Both the position numbers and the translations under genes were made by a program. The notes under the pieces are model-generated. The model ran no database searches and was not told where the DNA came from. It saw only the letters and a list, made by a program, of their open reading frames with translations. A stretch of 64,000 nt of DNA from Closterium sp. NIES-65 (lineage: Eukaryota; Streptophyta; Zygnematophyceae; Desmidiales; Closteriaceae), in assembly GCA_948144175.1 (NCBI GenBank), contig CANXME010002132.1, positions 176,501 to 240,500 of the forward strand, read 5' to 3'. Below, one piece after another: positions 10,716-21,956 of this stretch. How positions within the stretch are numbered: position 1 is the stretch's first letter; each line of letters begins with the position of its first letter.

Positions 10716-10807
10716 GGAGGGTCGCTAAAAAAAAAAAAATCGCGCGCCTCGGGGCGCGCTTCGGTGGGCCCTAGGCGAAGTTCCCACAGGGAACCTGCTC
10801 TATACCA

Positions 10808-10935
10808 TGTGAAACTGAAGAACAGGAATGAAATGACTAAGGAAAGATTGGGTACAAATACAACCCTAGAAACCCTGTACCCCATATGTGCTACCCCACT
10901 AAAGCCTACAGCAACTATGTCATATAAATCTGACA
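10808..10935 (-). repeat. 5' LTR of the Copia copy (128 bp)
   Basis: Identical by eye to 4120-4247. Followed in minus sense by the primer-binding site TGGTATAGAGCAGG. The outer flank is GAAGG. Confidence 0.93.
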
Positions 10936-11134
10936 GAAGGCTGCATTTGCAACACCGACAGCCCTCAGTGCGCGTCGAGTCAGCGAGAGATGGATGGCAT
11001 GGCTGCTTCAAGCAGGGAAGGGGACGTCCATGCATGCGGCTCGGTTCGGACGGTCCCCCCTCACTCCCCACAGCACATGTGTCCTTCATCTTACCCTCGT
11101 GTGCCAGAGCCAGTCAGTGCCTAGTTCCAACGAG

Positions 11135-14100
11135 ATGGCCGTAGACTCTCGTACAGAGGCCCCTCCAGCATCCACTCTGCATGCTTCACCTCCTTCCAGT
11201 CCGTTGCCACGCCCACGCACTGGCTTGGATTTCCTTACGGGGGGGGGGGGGTTCACCCCTACTCCAGTCTCAGCTGCTCCTATTGCTCCTTCGGCCTGTC
11301 AGAATGACAAACTCGATTCTCCCGAGCAGCCTTACCCTTTCGCTGAGATGGATGCCAAGCCGCTCATACCATTTTCACCCATGCGGTCACCGAGCTCAAC
11401 AAGCCACCCTGGGGGTTCACCATCCGGTCAACCTGTCGCATCAGATGTTGCTGGTGAACAAAATCCTTTTCAATCCCGCTCCCCGTTTCTCCCGATGCGG
11501 TTTACTGGCAAGACCAAATTTGTGCAACATAAGCTACCTTTTTCGAAGCGCCACAGCCACTACTAAGGAAGATGGAAGGGAGAGCCACGGAGCTGAGAAT
11601 GGCGGACCCCGGATTCTGACGCTAGAGGAGCTGCAGCTAAAAGCCAAGCAGCAGTGGAATCGCCACTTCCCTTGGCTCATCATCGGTGACACATCCGAAG
11701 GTCAACCTTGCATGAGGTGCAAGATCTGCATGGTGTACGCAGATCCAGATTCACAGTACGGCGCTCGGGGCAAGGGAGGCATCGACATACAGAAGCAGAT
11801 GATGAGGAAGCATCAGTGGAGCATCCGGCACCGGGAGGCGAAGGACCGGTTGGAGCAGCGTGAAGGCCCGCAGAAGAAGCAGGCATCTCTCTCCAACTTC
11901 AGAGATAGGAGTGCGGAAACGCGGCGGTTGGTAAAGTTGTTTCTGACTGTGCGTTTCCTTTGCAAATCCGACATCCCCATTGTCATGTTCATGACACTCG
12001 TGCAGTTCATGGCGGAGATGGGAACGCCAGATATGCCGGCGAAGGACCAAGGGACTTATTGTTCATGGTGAGTTTTGCAGTTGTTATCGCTGTGGTTTAT
12101 GAAAACCCCCTACTATCCATTTATTTCTTGTACTCTTTGACACAGGTATGGTTTCAAACAGCTGGTCGAGACGCTGGTGTGCTACTTGAAGGCGAAGCAG
12201 ATGCAGCACATCAGCGTCAGTCCCTTCGTTGGCCTTCAACTCGATGAAAGCACCGACCGAAGGCGTGGCAAACACATGATTGTGTATGCCACGTTTCTCC
12301 GTGGCACGGTGGTGGCTACCGAGTTCTTCGCCAACTTGTCCGTTGAGAAGTGCGACGCCGGGTCGCTTGAGGCCGTCCTGCTGATGCACCTTGCTGCGTG
12401 CGGCCTCGAACTGACAAGGGTCAGCGGCATGACCACGAACGGCGCGAGCGTGATGACGGGCGGGCAGACAGGCCTAGTGGCGCGATTACGAACACGGGTG
12501 CCGCATATTGTGCCGTGCCACTGCGTGGCCCACAGGTAGTGTGTTGTTTTTATGTTGTGATGTTGCGTTCACATGTTTCCCGCCCACTAATCCTACTCAT
12601 GTTATGAGTGCAGGGAGGCTCTGGCTGCTAAGGATGCTGCTGAAGAGTTCCTTCGCGGACATTCTCGGCCGCAGCATCGTGCAGCATGCGCAATTCAAGA
12701 AGCTGGAGGAGGTGATTACAGAGACCAACCTGGAGATGCAAGGGATTAAAGACGGCCGCTGGCTGTCACGCGGGGACGCCATCGAGCACTTTGCAGACGT
12801 GCTGCCTGCTGCCGTTGTCCTTCTGCATGAGTACGACAAGGCAACTTACACTATTGTCACCAGTTTGAAGTTTCAGCTTTTCCTCTTCTTTCTGGTTGAC
12901 GTGCTTCAGGAGCTGAACAGCCTGAATCTCAAGTTCCAGCATCGACAGGTGATTTTGTGTAGTTGCAACCACCATCCTGTCCTCCCGTGCCGAGCCTAAT
13001 TCTGTTTCTGTTTAATATGTGTAGCTTGATGCGACGCAGGTGCGGTCGATGGTGCAGCACACTGTCAGAACATTATAGCTTATGCTATTGTGTAGGCTAT
13101 AGTGGGGTATCCCATAGGGGGTACAACCCAACTAGGGTTTCATATTTGTACTCGCTTCATTCACAGTTCACACCATTCTCTCGTTCTCATTCTCACATGG
13201 AATCAGAGCAGGTCCCCTCCTAGGAACTGTTCCTAGGGCCCACCGAAGCGCGCCTCGAGTCGCGCTCTCCTTTTTTTTTCTAGCGGCCTGTCGTGCCGCC
13301 CTTATGGTCGCGTCGAGCCGCCCTAGCGGCCCCGCCGCCCTACCTAGTGGCCCCGCCGCCCTACCTAGCGGCCCCGCCGCCCTACCTCGCGGCCTCGCCG
13401 CCCCATTGCGCGGCCCCGCCGCCCTACCTAGCGGCCCCGCCGCCCTTACTCGCGACCCCGCCCCCCCCCATCGCGCGGCCCCGCCGCCCCTTCGCGGGGC
13501 CCCACCGCCCTACCTAGCGGCCCCGCCGCCCTTCCTCGCGGCCCCGCCGCCCCATCGCGCGGCCCCGCCGCCCTACCTAGCGGCCCCGCCGCCCTTCCTC
13601 GCGGCCCCGCCGCCCCATCGCGCGGCCCCGCCACTCTACCTCGCGGCCGCGCCGCCCTACCTCGCGGCCCCGCCACTCTACCACGAGGCCCCGCCGCCCT
13701 ATCTTGCGGCCCCGCCGACCTACCCAGCGGCCCCGCCGCCCTTCTGCAGCGGCCCCGCCGCTCCTCTGCAGCGGCCCTGCCGCCCTACCCAGCGGCCCCG
13801 CCGTCCTTCTGCAGCGGCCCCGCCGTCCTTCTGCAGCGGCCCCGCCGCTTCTCTGCAGCGGCCCCACCGCCCTATCCAGCGGCCCCGCCGCCCTCTCTGC
13901 AGCGGCCCCGCCGCTCCTCTACAGCGGCCCCGCCGCCCTACTTCAGCGGCCCAGCCGAGCCGCCCAGCAACAGAGCAGCCGAGCCGCCCCGCCGCCGAGC
14001 CGCGCTGCAGCCGAGCCGCCCGGCCACCCACCAGCCGAGCCGCCGTGCAGCCGACCGCCCAGCCGCCGAGCCGCCCAGCTGCCGAGCCGCCCAACCACCG

Positions 14101-17100
14101 AGCCGCCCAGCAGCCGAGCCGCCCTGCAGCTGAGCCGCCCGAGCAGCCCTGTCTGGTGAGCACAGACCCTCTGTCACTGCGTGCCCTTCCCCTACTGCTT
14201 GCACTGCTGGTCTCCTACTGTCATGGCTACCCCTAGTGTCCTCGCTTTTTACGCTGAGGGTCGGGCCATTAACTTTGAGGTCGGGGTAGATGACCTACAG
14301 CTGTTCTTACAGTGCGATAGGGCGGACGGCCTCTCTCTCTTTGACCTCACCTCTGGCGCTTCCCCTGCCCCTGCTGCTGATGCTGACGCCACTGTTCGCT
14401 CCCAGTGGGCCACGCGCGATGCTGCTGCACGTCTTGCTGTGCGTCGCCACCTCCCTACCTCCGAGCGTGCGCACTTTAGTCAGTACAAGAGTGCTCAGAC
14501 CTTGTACGACGCTGTAGTCGCGCGCTACTCCTCCCCTTCCACTGCTGCACTGAGCCGTCTCATGCTGCCGTACCTCTTCCCTGACCTTGCTGCCTTTCCC
14601 ACCGTTGCTGACCTCATTACGCACCTCCGCACTAGTGACACTCGCTACCGCGCTGCACTTCCTGCTGACTTCTGCACCGCGAACCCCCCCCCCAATGTAT
14701 ATCACTCTGTACTTCCTAGTCACTCGCCTCCCTGACTCCCTTCGAGTAGTCAGAGACCACTTTCTCTCAGTCTGTCCCACCACACTCACAATGACCTCCT
14801 CGAGAAGGCCCTCCTCACGATAGAGAAGAGCATTGTCGCTGTAGGAGCCTCTCGAGGTGACCCGCGCACCCCCATCTTTGAGGGGTGTTCTCCCTCCCCC
14901 CTGCTGCCCTCTGTTGCCTCTGCTGCTGCGGCCGACCTCCTTGGTCTTGAGTTGGTCGGTGCGGCGTCTGGCCCTAGCGGGAGACGCCGCCCTGGCAAGG
15001 GCAAGGGGGGCAAGGGAGCTGGAGGAGCGGGCGGTGGAGGTGGAGGCGGTGGGGGTAGTGGGGGTGGCGGTGGGAGTGGAGGTGCGGGTGGGGGGGTCAG
15101 TGGCGGCGGTGGAGGCGGAGGCGGCGGCGGCGGTGGCGGTGTGAGCGGAGGTGGCGGTGGAGGCGGCAGTGGAGGCGGCGGTGGAGGCGGCGGCAGTAGC
15201 GGAGGCGGCGGAGGCGGTGGGGGTGGCGGTGGAGCTGGTCGCGGGCCTTCGCAGAGGTGTGACTCTGGTGCTGCTGGGGGTGCTGAGCCTGGGGGTGCTG
15301 GACCTGGGGGTGCGGAGTCTGGGGGTGCTGAGCCTGGGGGTACTGCGTCTGAGGGTGCTGAGCCTGGGGGTACTGAGCCTGGGGGTGCTGAGCCTGGGGG
15401 TGCTGAGCTTGGGGGTGCTACGCCTAGGGGTGCTGAGCCTGGAGGTGCTACGCCTGGGGGTGCTGAGCCTGGAGGTGCTACGCCTGGGGGTGCTGGGGGT
15501 GGAGGTGCTCCGCCTGGAGGTTCTCCGGGTGCTTCTTCTCGCCGGGAGCCACTCTCTCCACAGGAGCTGCGCGAGTGGTTTGCTCGGCGCTGGCGCCGTA
15601 CTGCTGGTGCTGGAGGCTCTTTGGCTGCTGAGGGTACTGCGGTCGCGGGTCCCCGAGGTGCTCGTACTGGGAGTACTGGAGCTGCTGGGCCTACGGGTTT
15701 GCCTGGAGCTGGTGCTGCTGAGGGTGTTGGCGCTGAGACTACCGCTGGCGGTCCTACTGGGGGTGCTCCTGGTGCTGCTGGAGGTGCTACTGGAGCGGGT
15801 GCTCCTGCTGAGGGTACTGGTGCTGTCCCTGCTGCTTCTGGCGTCGTCACGCGGCCTCGTCCGTACTTTGTTCCACTCCTGCAGCAGGTTCTTGGTCCTC
15901 CTCCTTCTACTGGTCCTCCTCCTCCCTTAGAGTGTCCACAGCCTGTCCCGTCACAGTCACAGCTACAGCTTGCCTCCCCTCTGCCTGCTCCTTCTCCCTA
16001 CGCTGGTCCTACTGGAGGTCTTACTCAGCGTTGTGAGCCTGCGTCTCGTCCTGCGTCGCCTGTTAGAGTTGCTCGCGCTAGTGGTCGCAGTTCGCGCCAG
16101 CGTCCTCCTCCTGTCCCTGGCACGCACCGGATGTCTCTGCGTCCGTCTACTGCTCCTCTGCGTGCCCCTTTGCCTTCCCCTCCTGAGTCCTCTCTTCCTG
16201 CACTTGCCGACCCTGAGTCGGACTCTCTTCGTGCTGCCAATCCTACTGTCACGCGTCTCCTTGCTACTGTTGTCACTGACCCTTCTTTCGAGTCTACTGC
16301 TGCGTCTGCTCTCGTTACTGAGCTCGTCGACTTTGCTGCTCACTGTCGCTTAGACTACGCTGCTAGTCTTGTCGCTGAGTCTGAGTCTGTCTGTCCTCCA
16401 TCCGTCGGGGGTGAGTGTGCCCTTGGCACGGACGTCCTTGAGGACAGGCAGGAGGAGTTCCAGTGTCTGGCTGCTGCTTCACCTCATCTCGTGTCCGTAC
16501 TGCTTACCCCTGAGGGAGACCCGGATGCACTTGACATCCCGACTCCGCGCTCTTACGCGGAGGCGATAGAGGGTCCCTACTCCTCTCAGTGGCAGGCAGC
16601 TATGGATGCAGAGATGGCTTCCTGGAAGTCCACAGGCACCTACGTTGACGCTGTCCCCCCTCCTGGGGCGAACATCGTCAGTGGCATGTGGATCTTCAGG
16701 GAGAAGCGGCCGCCGGGTTCTCCGCCTGTCTTCAAGGCGCGTTACGTGGCTCGTGGCTTCCGTCAGCGGCAGGGAGTTGACTACTTTCAGACCTTCTCCC
16801 CCACCCCGAAGATGACCACTCTTCGGGTACTGCTGCACATTGCTGCTCACCGTGACTACGAGCTCCACTCTCTCGACTTCAGCACAGCTTTCTTGCAGGG
16901 CAGCCTGCACGAGGAGATCTGGCTGCGCCGCCCACCTGGCTTCACTGGGTCTTTCCCTCCTAGCACCGAGTGGAGTCTCCGGCGTCCAGTCTACGGTCTC
17001 CGCCAGGCGCCACGTGAGTGGCATGACACACTGAGGACTACGCTTGCGGCTCTTGGGTTTGCTCCTTCTACTGCCGACCCGTTGCTGTTTCTGCGCACCG

Positions 17101-19550
17101 ACACCTCTCTGCCGCCGTTCTACATCCTCGTGTACGTCAACGACTTGGTCTTTGCCACAGCTGACACTGCTGGACTCGCCTACGTGAAGTCCGAGCTGTA
17201 GAAGCGACACACGTGCACAGACCTGGGTGAACTGCGCAGCTACCTTGGCTTGCAGATCACCCCGGACAGAGCACGCCGCACCATTACCCTGACTCAGTCA
17301 CACATGGTGCAGCAGGTCCTTCAGCGCTTCGGCTTCACGTACTCCTCGCCTCAGGCCACTCCTCTGCCTACTCGCCACTCACTCTCAGCTCTGCCTTCGG
17401 ATGAGTCCGTAGAGTCGAGTGGCCCGTATCCAGAGCTTGTTGGCTGCCTCATGTACCTGATGACCTGCACACGACCTGACCTTGCATACCCTCTTAGCAT
17501 TCTTGCACGCTATGTTGCTCCTGGGAGACACCGACCAGAGCACATGGCTGCAGCGAAGAGGGTGTTGCGCTACTTGTGCTGTACGTCGGGCATGGGGCTA
17601 GTGCTTGGAGGGCGGAGTCCAGTGGTCCTCTCTGGGCACGCGGACGCTTCTTGGGCTGACGACCAGGCTACGCAGCGGTAATCACAGGGTTACACCTTCA
17701 GTCTTGGTTCCGGCTCTGTTTCGTGGCGGGCTACCCGCTCGTCTTCTGTTCTCGGCTCCAGTTGTGAGGCTGAGATCTACGCCGGGGCTATGGCTGCCCA
17801 GGAGCTTCGCTGGCTCACCTACCTGCTGACCGACCTTGGAGAGCCGCCTCGTTCTCCTCTAGTCCTGTACGTAGACAACAAGGCCATGCTGGCCTTGTGT
17901 CGAGAGCAGCGACTGGAGCACAGGACAAAGCACATTGCTCTCCGTTACTTTCTTGCTCGTGAGCTACAGCAGCGTGGACAGTTGCGGCTTGCGTACGTGG
18001 CCTCTGAGGCCAACACTGCTGATGTTTTCACCAAGGCACTTGCGCCTTGTGATCATCAGCGCTTCTGCACTCAGCTGGGTCTTGTGCCTGTCTTGCCTCA
18101 CTTGCTCACTTCTTGACCTTGCTTGTACTGTCACATATATATACTCCTGCTCTTGCTTGCTTAGCCTCTATATATATATATATGTGCTCTTGCATGTGAA
18201 CTGGCATTTTGGCCTTTGAACTTGTGCTCGGAATGTGTGGTGACTTTGTGATCCACCCTGAGCTTTGCTTTGCTTTGCTTGACTGGTCTTGTGACCCCTT
18301 GTTCTCCCCCACTTTGCCTATAGGGGTGTGTTAGAACATTATAGCTTATGCTATTGTGTAGGCTATAGTGGGGTATCCCATAGGGGGTACAACCCAACTA
18401 GGGTTTCATATTTGTACTCGCTTCATTCATAGTTCACACCATTCTCTCGTTCTCATTCTCACACACACCACCCTGATCTTGACAAGTCGCTATGTGGAGT
18501 ACGGCTCCACATTCGGCGACAACAGTGGTCGTCTTGCGACTTTCCTGAAGAACCACGGGAGCACCGAGCTTCGCGAGGTGAAGGTCGAAAGCATCGACAG
18601 CGCGGGAGCACCCGTGAGTCACACCTACTTGCTGCACGAGGACCTAATCGGGAAGGAGAAGTTTGGGGGCGACCTGGCGTCGTGCGTGGAGGCGGCATCT
18701 AAGTTTGCTGGGAGGACTGTGTTCTTCATCGAGGATCGCTTCACGAGTCTCAAGTCGTTGGACGGGGCCCGTCTGTTTCGGCAGGGACGGTACCCGCGTT
18801 CGCGCGCTAAGAGAGCGCGTCGTTTTCGCGAATGGCTTGAGTCGCTGCGCAACCTGTTCAAGAAGAAGCCCCACCATCCAGACACCCTCCCTGGTTAGCG
18901 TTTGCATTTAAAACAACGTATCTTCCTCTAACCGTTAGTGCTGCCGTGCCTTAACTGGACTCTTTTTTGTGATAACCGATGTCCCACACCCTACCCTACC
19001 CTCACCCTCAGGTGTCGACTGGGGCAAAGCCGCCAAGGAGCTCACCAGCTTCACCACCATCCTCTCCATTCACCATGAAGACCTGTCCTTCCACGACAGC
19101 CTGTCGCAGATGCTCTCAACGCCGGATTGGGAGTCAGCCTATCCGAACCTCGGTCGCCTGTGGATAGCTGTTGCTGTGCTACCGCTCAGCACTGTTGAGT
19201 GTGAGCGCGGCTTCAGCCATCAGAACATCATCAAAAGCTGGGTGCGCGGCAGCTTGTGCGACACAACACTGGGCGACCTGATGACGGTGTCTCTTCTGGA
19301 TTACGAGCTGAACACAGAGGAGCTGGTGGATAGGTGGAATGCCAGCAAGAAGAGGCGGCCGGCTCGTGAGGTGGTTATGGCTGAAGGATCACGCTTGGTG
19401 AAGCGACGGCGGTCCCATCACCTGAAGAAACGCGCTGCAGCATCAGCAGCAGCAGAAGCAGCTACACGCGCACGGAAAGAGGCAGAAGAGGCTGCAACAA
19501 GGGAGAGAGAGAGGGAAGCAGAAGAAGCTGCATGGGAACTGCCTACCTAG
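11135..19550 (+). CDS. hAT-family transposase gene (BED/TTF-type zinc finger, ZNF862-like), degenerate and interrupted
   Basis: Spliced plus-strand gene of the hAT transposon. Exons I can support: about 11135-12068 (donor ATG|GTGAGT); 12146-12535; 12614-12945; 13025 on to 18893, whose middle is the Copia insertion 13063-18463; and 19011-19550. Exon 1 encodes a BED/TTF-like finger (CKIC near 11720, KHQWSIRH near 11810). Exon 2 has the hAT core (SPFVGLQLDESTD). Exon 3 has GRWLSRGDAIEHF. The last exon has the C-terminal hAT dimerisation motif (LPLSTVECERGFSHQN) and an Ala/Glu-rich tail. Reading across the Copia insertion site is in frame once the insertion is subtracted. Signs of decay: frame changes near a 13-G run (11239-11251) and near 12640, and a TAG at 19548 followed by an in-frame Ser/Gly/Asp-rich stretch to 19667. 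The start at 11135 is tentative. Confidence 0.75.
13063..13197 (+). repeat. 5' LTR of the second Copia copy (135 bp)
   Basis: Begins TGTCAGAACATTATAGC and ends TCATTCTCACA. The primer-binding site follows directly. Confidence 0.9.
13285..14150. repeat. GC-rich minisatellite leader of the second Copia copy
   Basis: Units of the CGGCCCCGCCGCCCTACCTAG type (about 13310-13730) give way to CTGCAGCGGCCCCGCCG units (13740-13940) and then GCCGAGCCGCCCAGCA units (13960-14140). It is the same architecture, in reverse complement, as the leaders at 1170-1960 and 10430-10710. Confidence 0.85.
18329..18463 (+). repeat. 3' LTR of the second Copia copy (135 bp)
   Basis: Same as 13063-13197 apart from two substitutions seen by eye. 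The target repeat CACAC follows. Confidence 0.9.
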
Positions 19551-19901
19551 AGGAAGGGCAAACCCAAAGCCACAATTGTTGAAACCTCTGAGAGTGGCAG
19601 TGGTAGTGATGACAGTGGCAGTGGTAGTGATAACAGTGAAAGCAGTAATGCTAGTGATTCCTCTTAGAATTGAATAGGATGTCGGTAGATTCTTTTAAGT
19701 CTAGAAACTACGTAGGCTAGGAAATTTGCTAGCTACCGTATAAAAATTAACCATCTAATTCCGTCTGACGGCTCTGACAAGTGTTTTTTATTCGTCTGAA
19801 ACGTAAGACTACCGTAGGCTAAAACTTTCGTCTGAACATCAGACAAGGCTCCAGGACCCGGTCTTAACGTCAGACGGGCCCTGGCACTAAAGTAAGCCCT
19901 G

Positions 19902-20109
19902 CCTCAGTATGGTGCTTTTCGTTCCAGAGCGGTTTGATTCTAATCGAGAGCGGTGTTGCGCAACAAAACATAGACAACTCGGTGAGGTTGTGTTCAGGTC
20001 TCAGAGCATGGTGAAATACCACACTCTACTATATATGAAAATAAAGACAGTTATAGCCTGGATATTAGTATCCTTCAGGTGTTAAACCAGCAATTACCGT
20101 AGTAGTTTA
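19902..20109. other. Short spacer between the hAT and the miniature LTR element
   Basis: No gene or repeat recognised in these 208 bp. They end with the target repeat GTTTA (20105-20109) of the miniature LTR element. Confidence 0.6.
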
Positions 20110-20623
20110 TGTTGAAATTAGGAGGTCGCTAGAGTAGCGGAAATACTCTAGGAAATAACGACGTCCCAGCGGCGGGGCTATGGTCACTCAGAGGTAGCTC
20201 TCCTGGCTTGTAACTTGGCGCCAAAGCGGCGGCCGAGGGTAGGCCGGACACAAGCTTGAGAATTGTGTAATGATAGCATGGCAGTACATTGAGTTATATA
20301 GGAAACATAGCAGGGAGGCAGTTACCAAGGCGCAACTGTATTACAGTTGCGCTGTAACGTTTCAGTTGCCCAGTTACTGGCGAGACCTTTCAGCTTCGGC
20401 AAGGGCGCGGTATTCTGCCGCGCCTCCAGGGTGGTTTCGCGTACTGTAGACGCTGCCTCTTGCTCAATTCGACCCTTCGGCTGCCACGCGGGTCGCAACC
20501 ACTGTACGCGGTTGCGCCCCTGCAGTTCGATACTTGAGTCATCACCCCCGATATTGAGGGCTTCGCTTCTGCACTTTGAACAGTGCACTGCAAGATAAAT
20601 AACACACAAATATATTTCCAACA
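20110..20623 (-). repeat. 3' LTR of the miniature LTR element (514 bp)
   Basis: Contains a 23-bp near-perfect palindrome (GCGCAACTGTA, one base, then its reverse complement) near 20333-20355. The open frame inside the LTR recurs unchanged in the other LTR and is not a gene. Confidence 0.88.
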
Positions 20624-20912
20624 CTCCCCTCCACTGTTAGAAGTGTAGAATCCAAGAGAGATGAAATTCTCCATGTTGAAATTCTGAAGTCCTCGTCAGG
20701 GACTTCACCGGTACGCCTTGAAATGCGTCTTGCCAAGTCGCCCAAAATTATGCGACGGCGCGTTGAAGATTTCCTCCACGAAATTCTCCGTGGGTAGTGG
20801 CAGGTTCTGACCTGCTCCAGGAGATGCTCCTGGTGATGATAAAGGTGGTGAGCCAAACTGAATGAAGCTGCTCCCACAGGTCCAAGTGTTTGAACGCTTG
20901 CTCGTGATACCA

Positions 20913-21426
20913 TGTTGAAATTAGGAGGTCGCTAGAGTAGCGGAAATACTCTAGGAAATAACGACGTCCCAGCGGCGGGGCTATGGTCACTCAGAGGTAG
21001 CTCTCCTGGCTTGTAACTTGGCGCCAAAGCGGCGGCCGAGGGTAGGCCGGACACAAGCTTGAGAATTGTGTAATGATAGCATGGCAGTACATTGAGTTAT
21101 ATAGGAAACATAGCAGGGAGGCAGTTACCAAGGCGCAACTGTATTACAGTTGCGCTGTAACGTTTCAGTTGCCCAGTTACTGGCGAGACCTTTCAGCTTC
21201 GGCAAGGGCGCGGTATTCTGCCGCGCCTCCAGGGTGGTTTCGCGTACTGTAGACGCTGCCTCTTGCTCAATTCGACCCTTCGGCTGCCACGCGGGTCGCA
21301 ACCACTGTACGCGGTTGCGCCCCTGCAGTTCGATACTTGAGTCATCACCCCCGATATTGAGGGCTTCGCTTCTGCACTTTGAACAGTGCACTGCAAGATA
21401 AATAACACACAAATATATTTCCAACA
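20913..21426 (-). repeat. 5' LTR of the miniature LTR element (514 bp)
   Basis: No difference seen from 20110-20623. The primer-binding site lies just left of it (20900-20912). Confidence 0.88.
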
Positions 21427-21455
21427 GTTTAAACATGCAAAAATTATACATTGGC

Positions 21456-21877
21456 TTAGGAGAAAACATGCACTTCCACCTCCCTATTAAACCTAACTCG
21501 ACGGTCCAACGACCGAGTGCGAGTGATTGCACCTTCATCATCCTTCAGCGCAAGTATCGACTTGGGAACGCCACACGCAACTGCTGCTGCCGCGGATTCC
21601 GTAGCCCAGCCGGCCCCGTTCGGCAGTATACTGTTGTCCGATCTAGTTGATACGAGGTTTCGGTTCATCACACGCTGGAGGTCTGGAGAGCATATGGGAG
21701 AACACTCTAAAGGGGACAGGAACATCCGTTTCCCCTTGGGGAATTTCCTTTGTGGTGATGCTGCTGAAGCAGCTTCCCCTGCTGAAACTGCTGCTGCAGC
21801 TGCCGCTGCCGCTCCTGACATTGGAGCTGATACGGACCTGAAATCATTTACACCCATTTGCAAAAACTGTTGAATCA

Positions 21878-21956
<79 letters not shown>

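Larger units (their letters stand above)
4120..10935 (-). mobile_element. Copia LTR retrotransposon that looks whole, inserted in the hAT
   Basis: It has two 128-bp LTRs that appear identical (4120-4247 and 10808-10935) and a 5-bp target duplication GAAGG on both sides (4115-4119 and 10936-10940). The primer-binding site (minus TGGTATAGAGCAGG) adjoins the 5' LTR, and a purine-rich tract ending GGGGGTG adjoins the 3' LTR. One uninterrupted gag-pol frame occupies 4454-10321. The GC-rich repetitive leader is short here (about 10430-10710). Identical LTRs point to a recent insertion, the youngest in this nest. TA-rich microsatellites lie between the pol stop and the 3' LTR. Confidence 0.95.
13063..18463 (+). 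mobile_element. Copia LTR retrotransposon, incomplete, inserted in the hAT gene
   Basis: The 135-bp LTRs at 13063-13197 and 18329-18463 differ at two positions by eye (about 1.5%). The target duplication is CACAC on both sides (13058-13062 and 18464-18468). The primer-binding site TGGAATCAGAGCAGG follows the 5' LTR, and a TATAGGGG-type purine-rich tract precedes the 3' LTR. Recognisable parts: minisatellite leader 13290-14150, gag from 14223, Gly-rich linker about 14990-15240, Pro/Gly/Ala linker about 15270-16000, reverse transcriptase about 16600-17200, RNase H about 17620-18110. Protease and integrase parts were not seen. It is broken in a few places and depends on other copies if it moves at all. 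It is older than the copy at 4120-10935 because its LTRs have begun to diverge. Confidence 0.92.
3691..19901 (+). mobile_element. Autonomous-type hAT DNA transposon, split by two Copia insertions
   Basis: The left terminus (AGGGCTTACTTTATCAG, 3692 on) and right terminus (CTAAAGTAAGCCCTG, ending 19901) match the inverted repeats of the neighbouring MITE. Subtracting the two Copia insertions and one target repeat for each leaves about 4.0 kb, a normal hAT size. The interior carries a spliced BED/hAT transposase gene on the plus strand. No clean 8-bp target duplication is visible (CGCCCTCT at left against CCTCAGTA at right), so the ends have diverged or one is slightly misplaced. The first left base is G where the MITE has C. 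Confidence 0.8.
20110..21426 (-). mobile_element. Miniature non-autonomous LTR retrotransposon (TRIM-like), 1317 bp
   Basis: Two 514-bp direct repeats (20110-20623 and 20913-21426), in which I see no differences, flank only 289 bp of interior. In minus sense the LTR runs TGTTGGAAATATATTTG... to ...CTCCTAATTTCAACA. It is followed by TGGTATCACGAGC, a Met-tRNA-type primer-binding site. The other LTR is preceded by the polypurine tract AGTGGAGGGGAG. The target duplication GTTTA is present on both sides (20105-20109 and 21427-21431). The interior has no coding capacity, so mobilisation must use another element's proteins. The LTRs are long for TRIMs, so a small deletion derivative of a larger Copia family is an alternative. 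Apparently identical LTRs imply recent insertion. Confidence 0.9.

Noticed and set aside
20322-21541. Two copies of a ~100-residue frame (MLEIYLCVIYLAVHC...)
   Set aside because: They recur only because they lie inside the two LTRs of the miniature element. No homology or independent evidence of coding.
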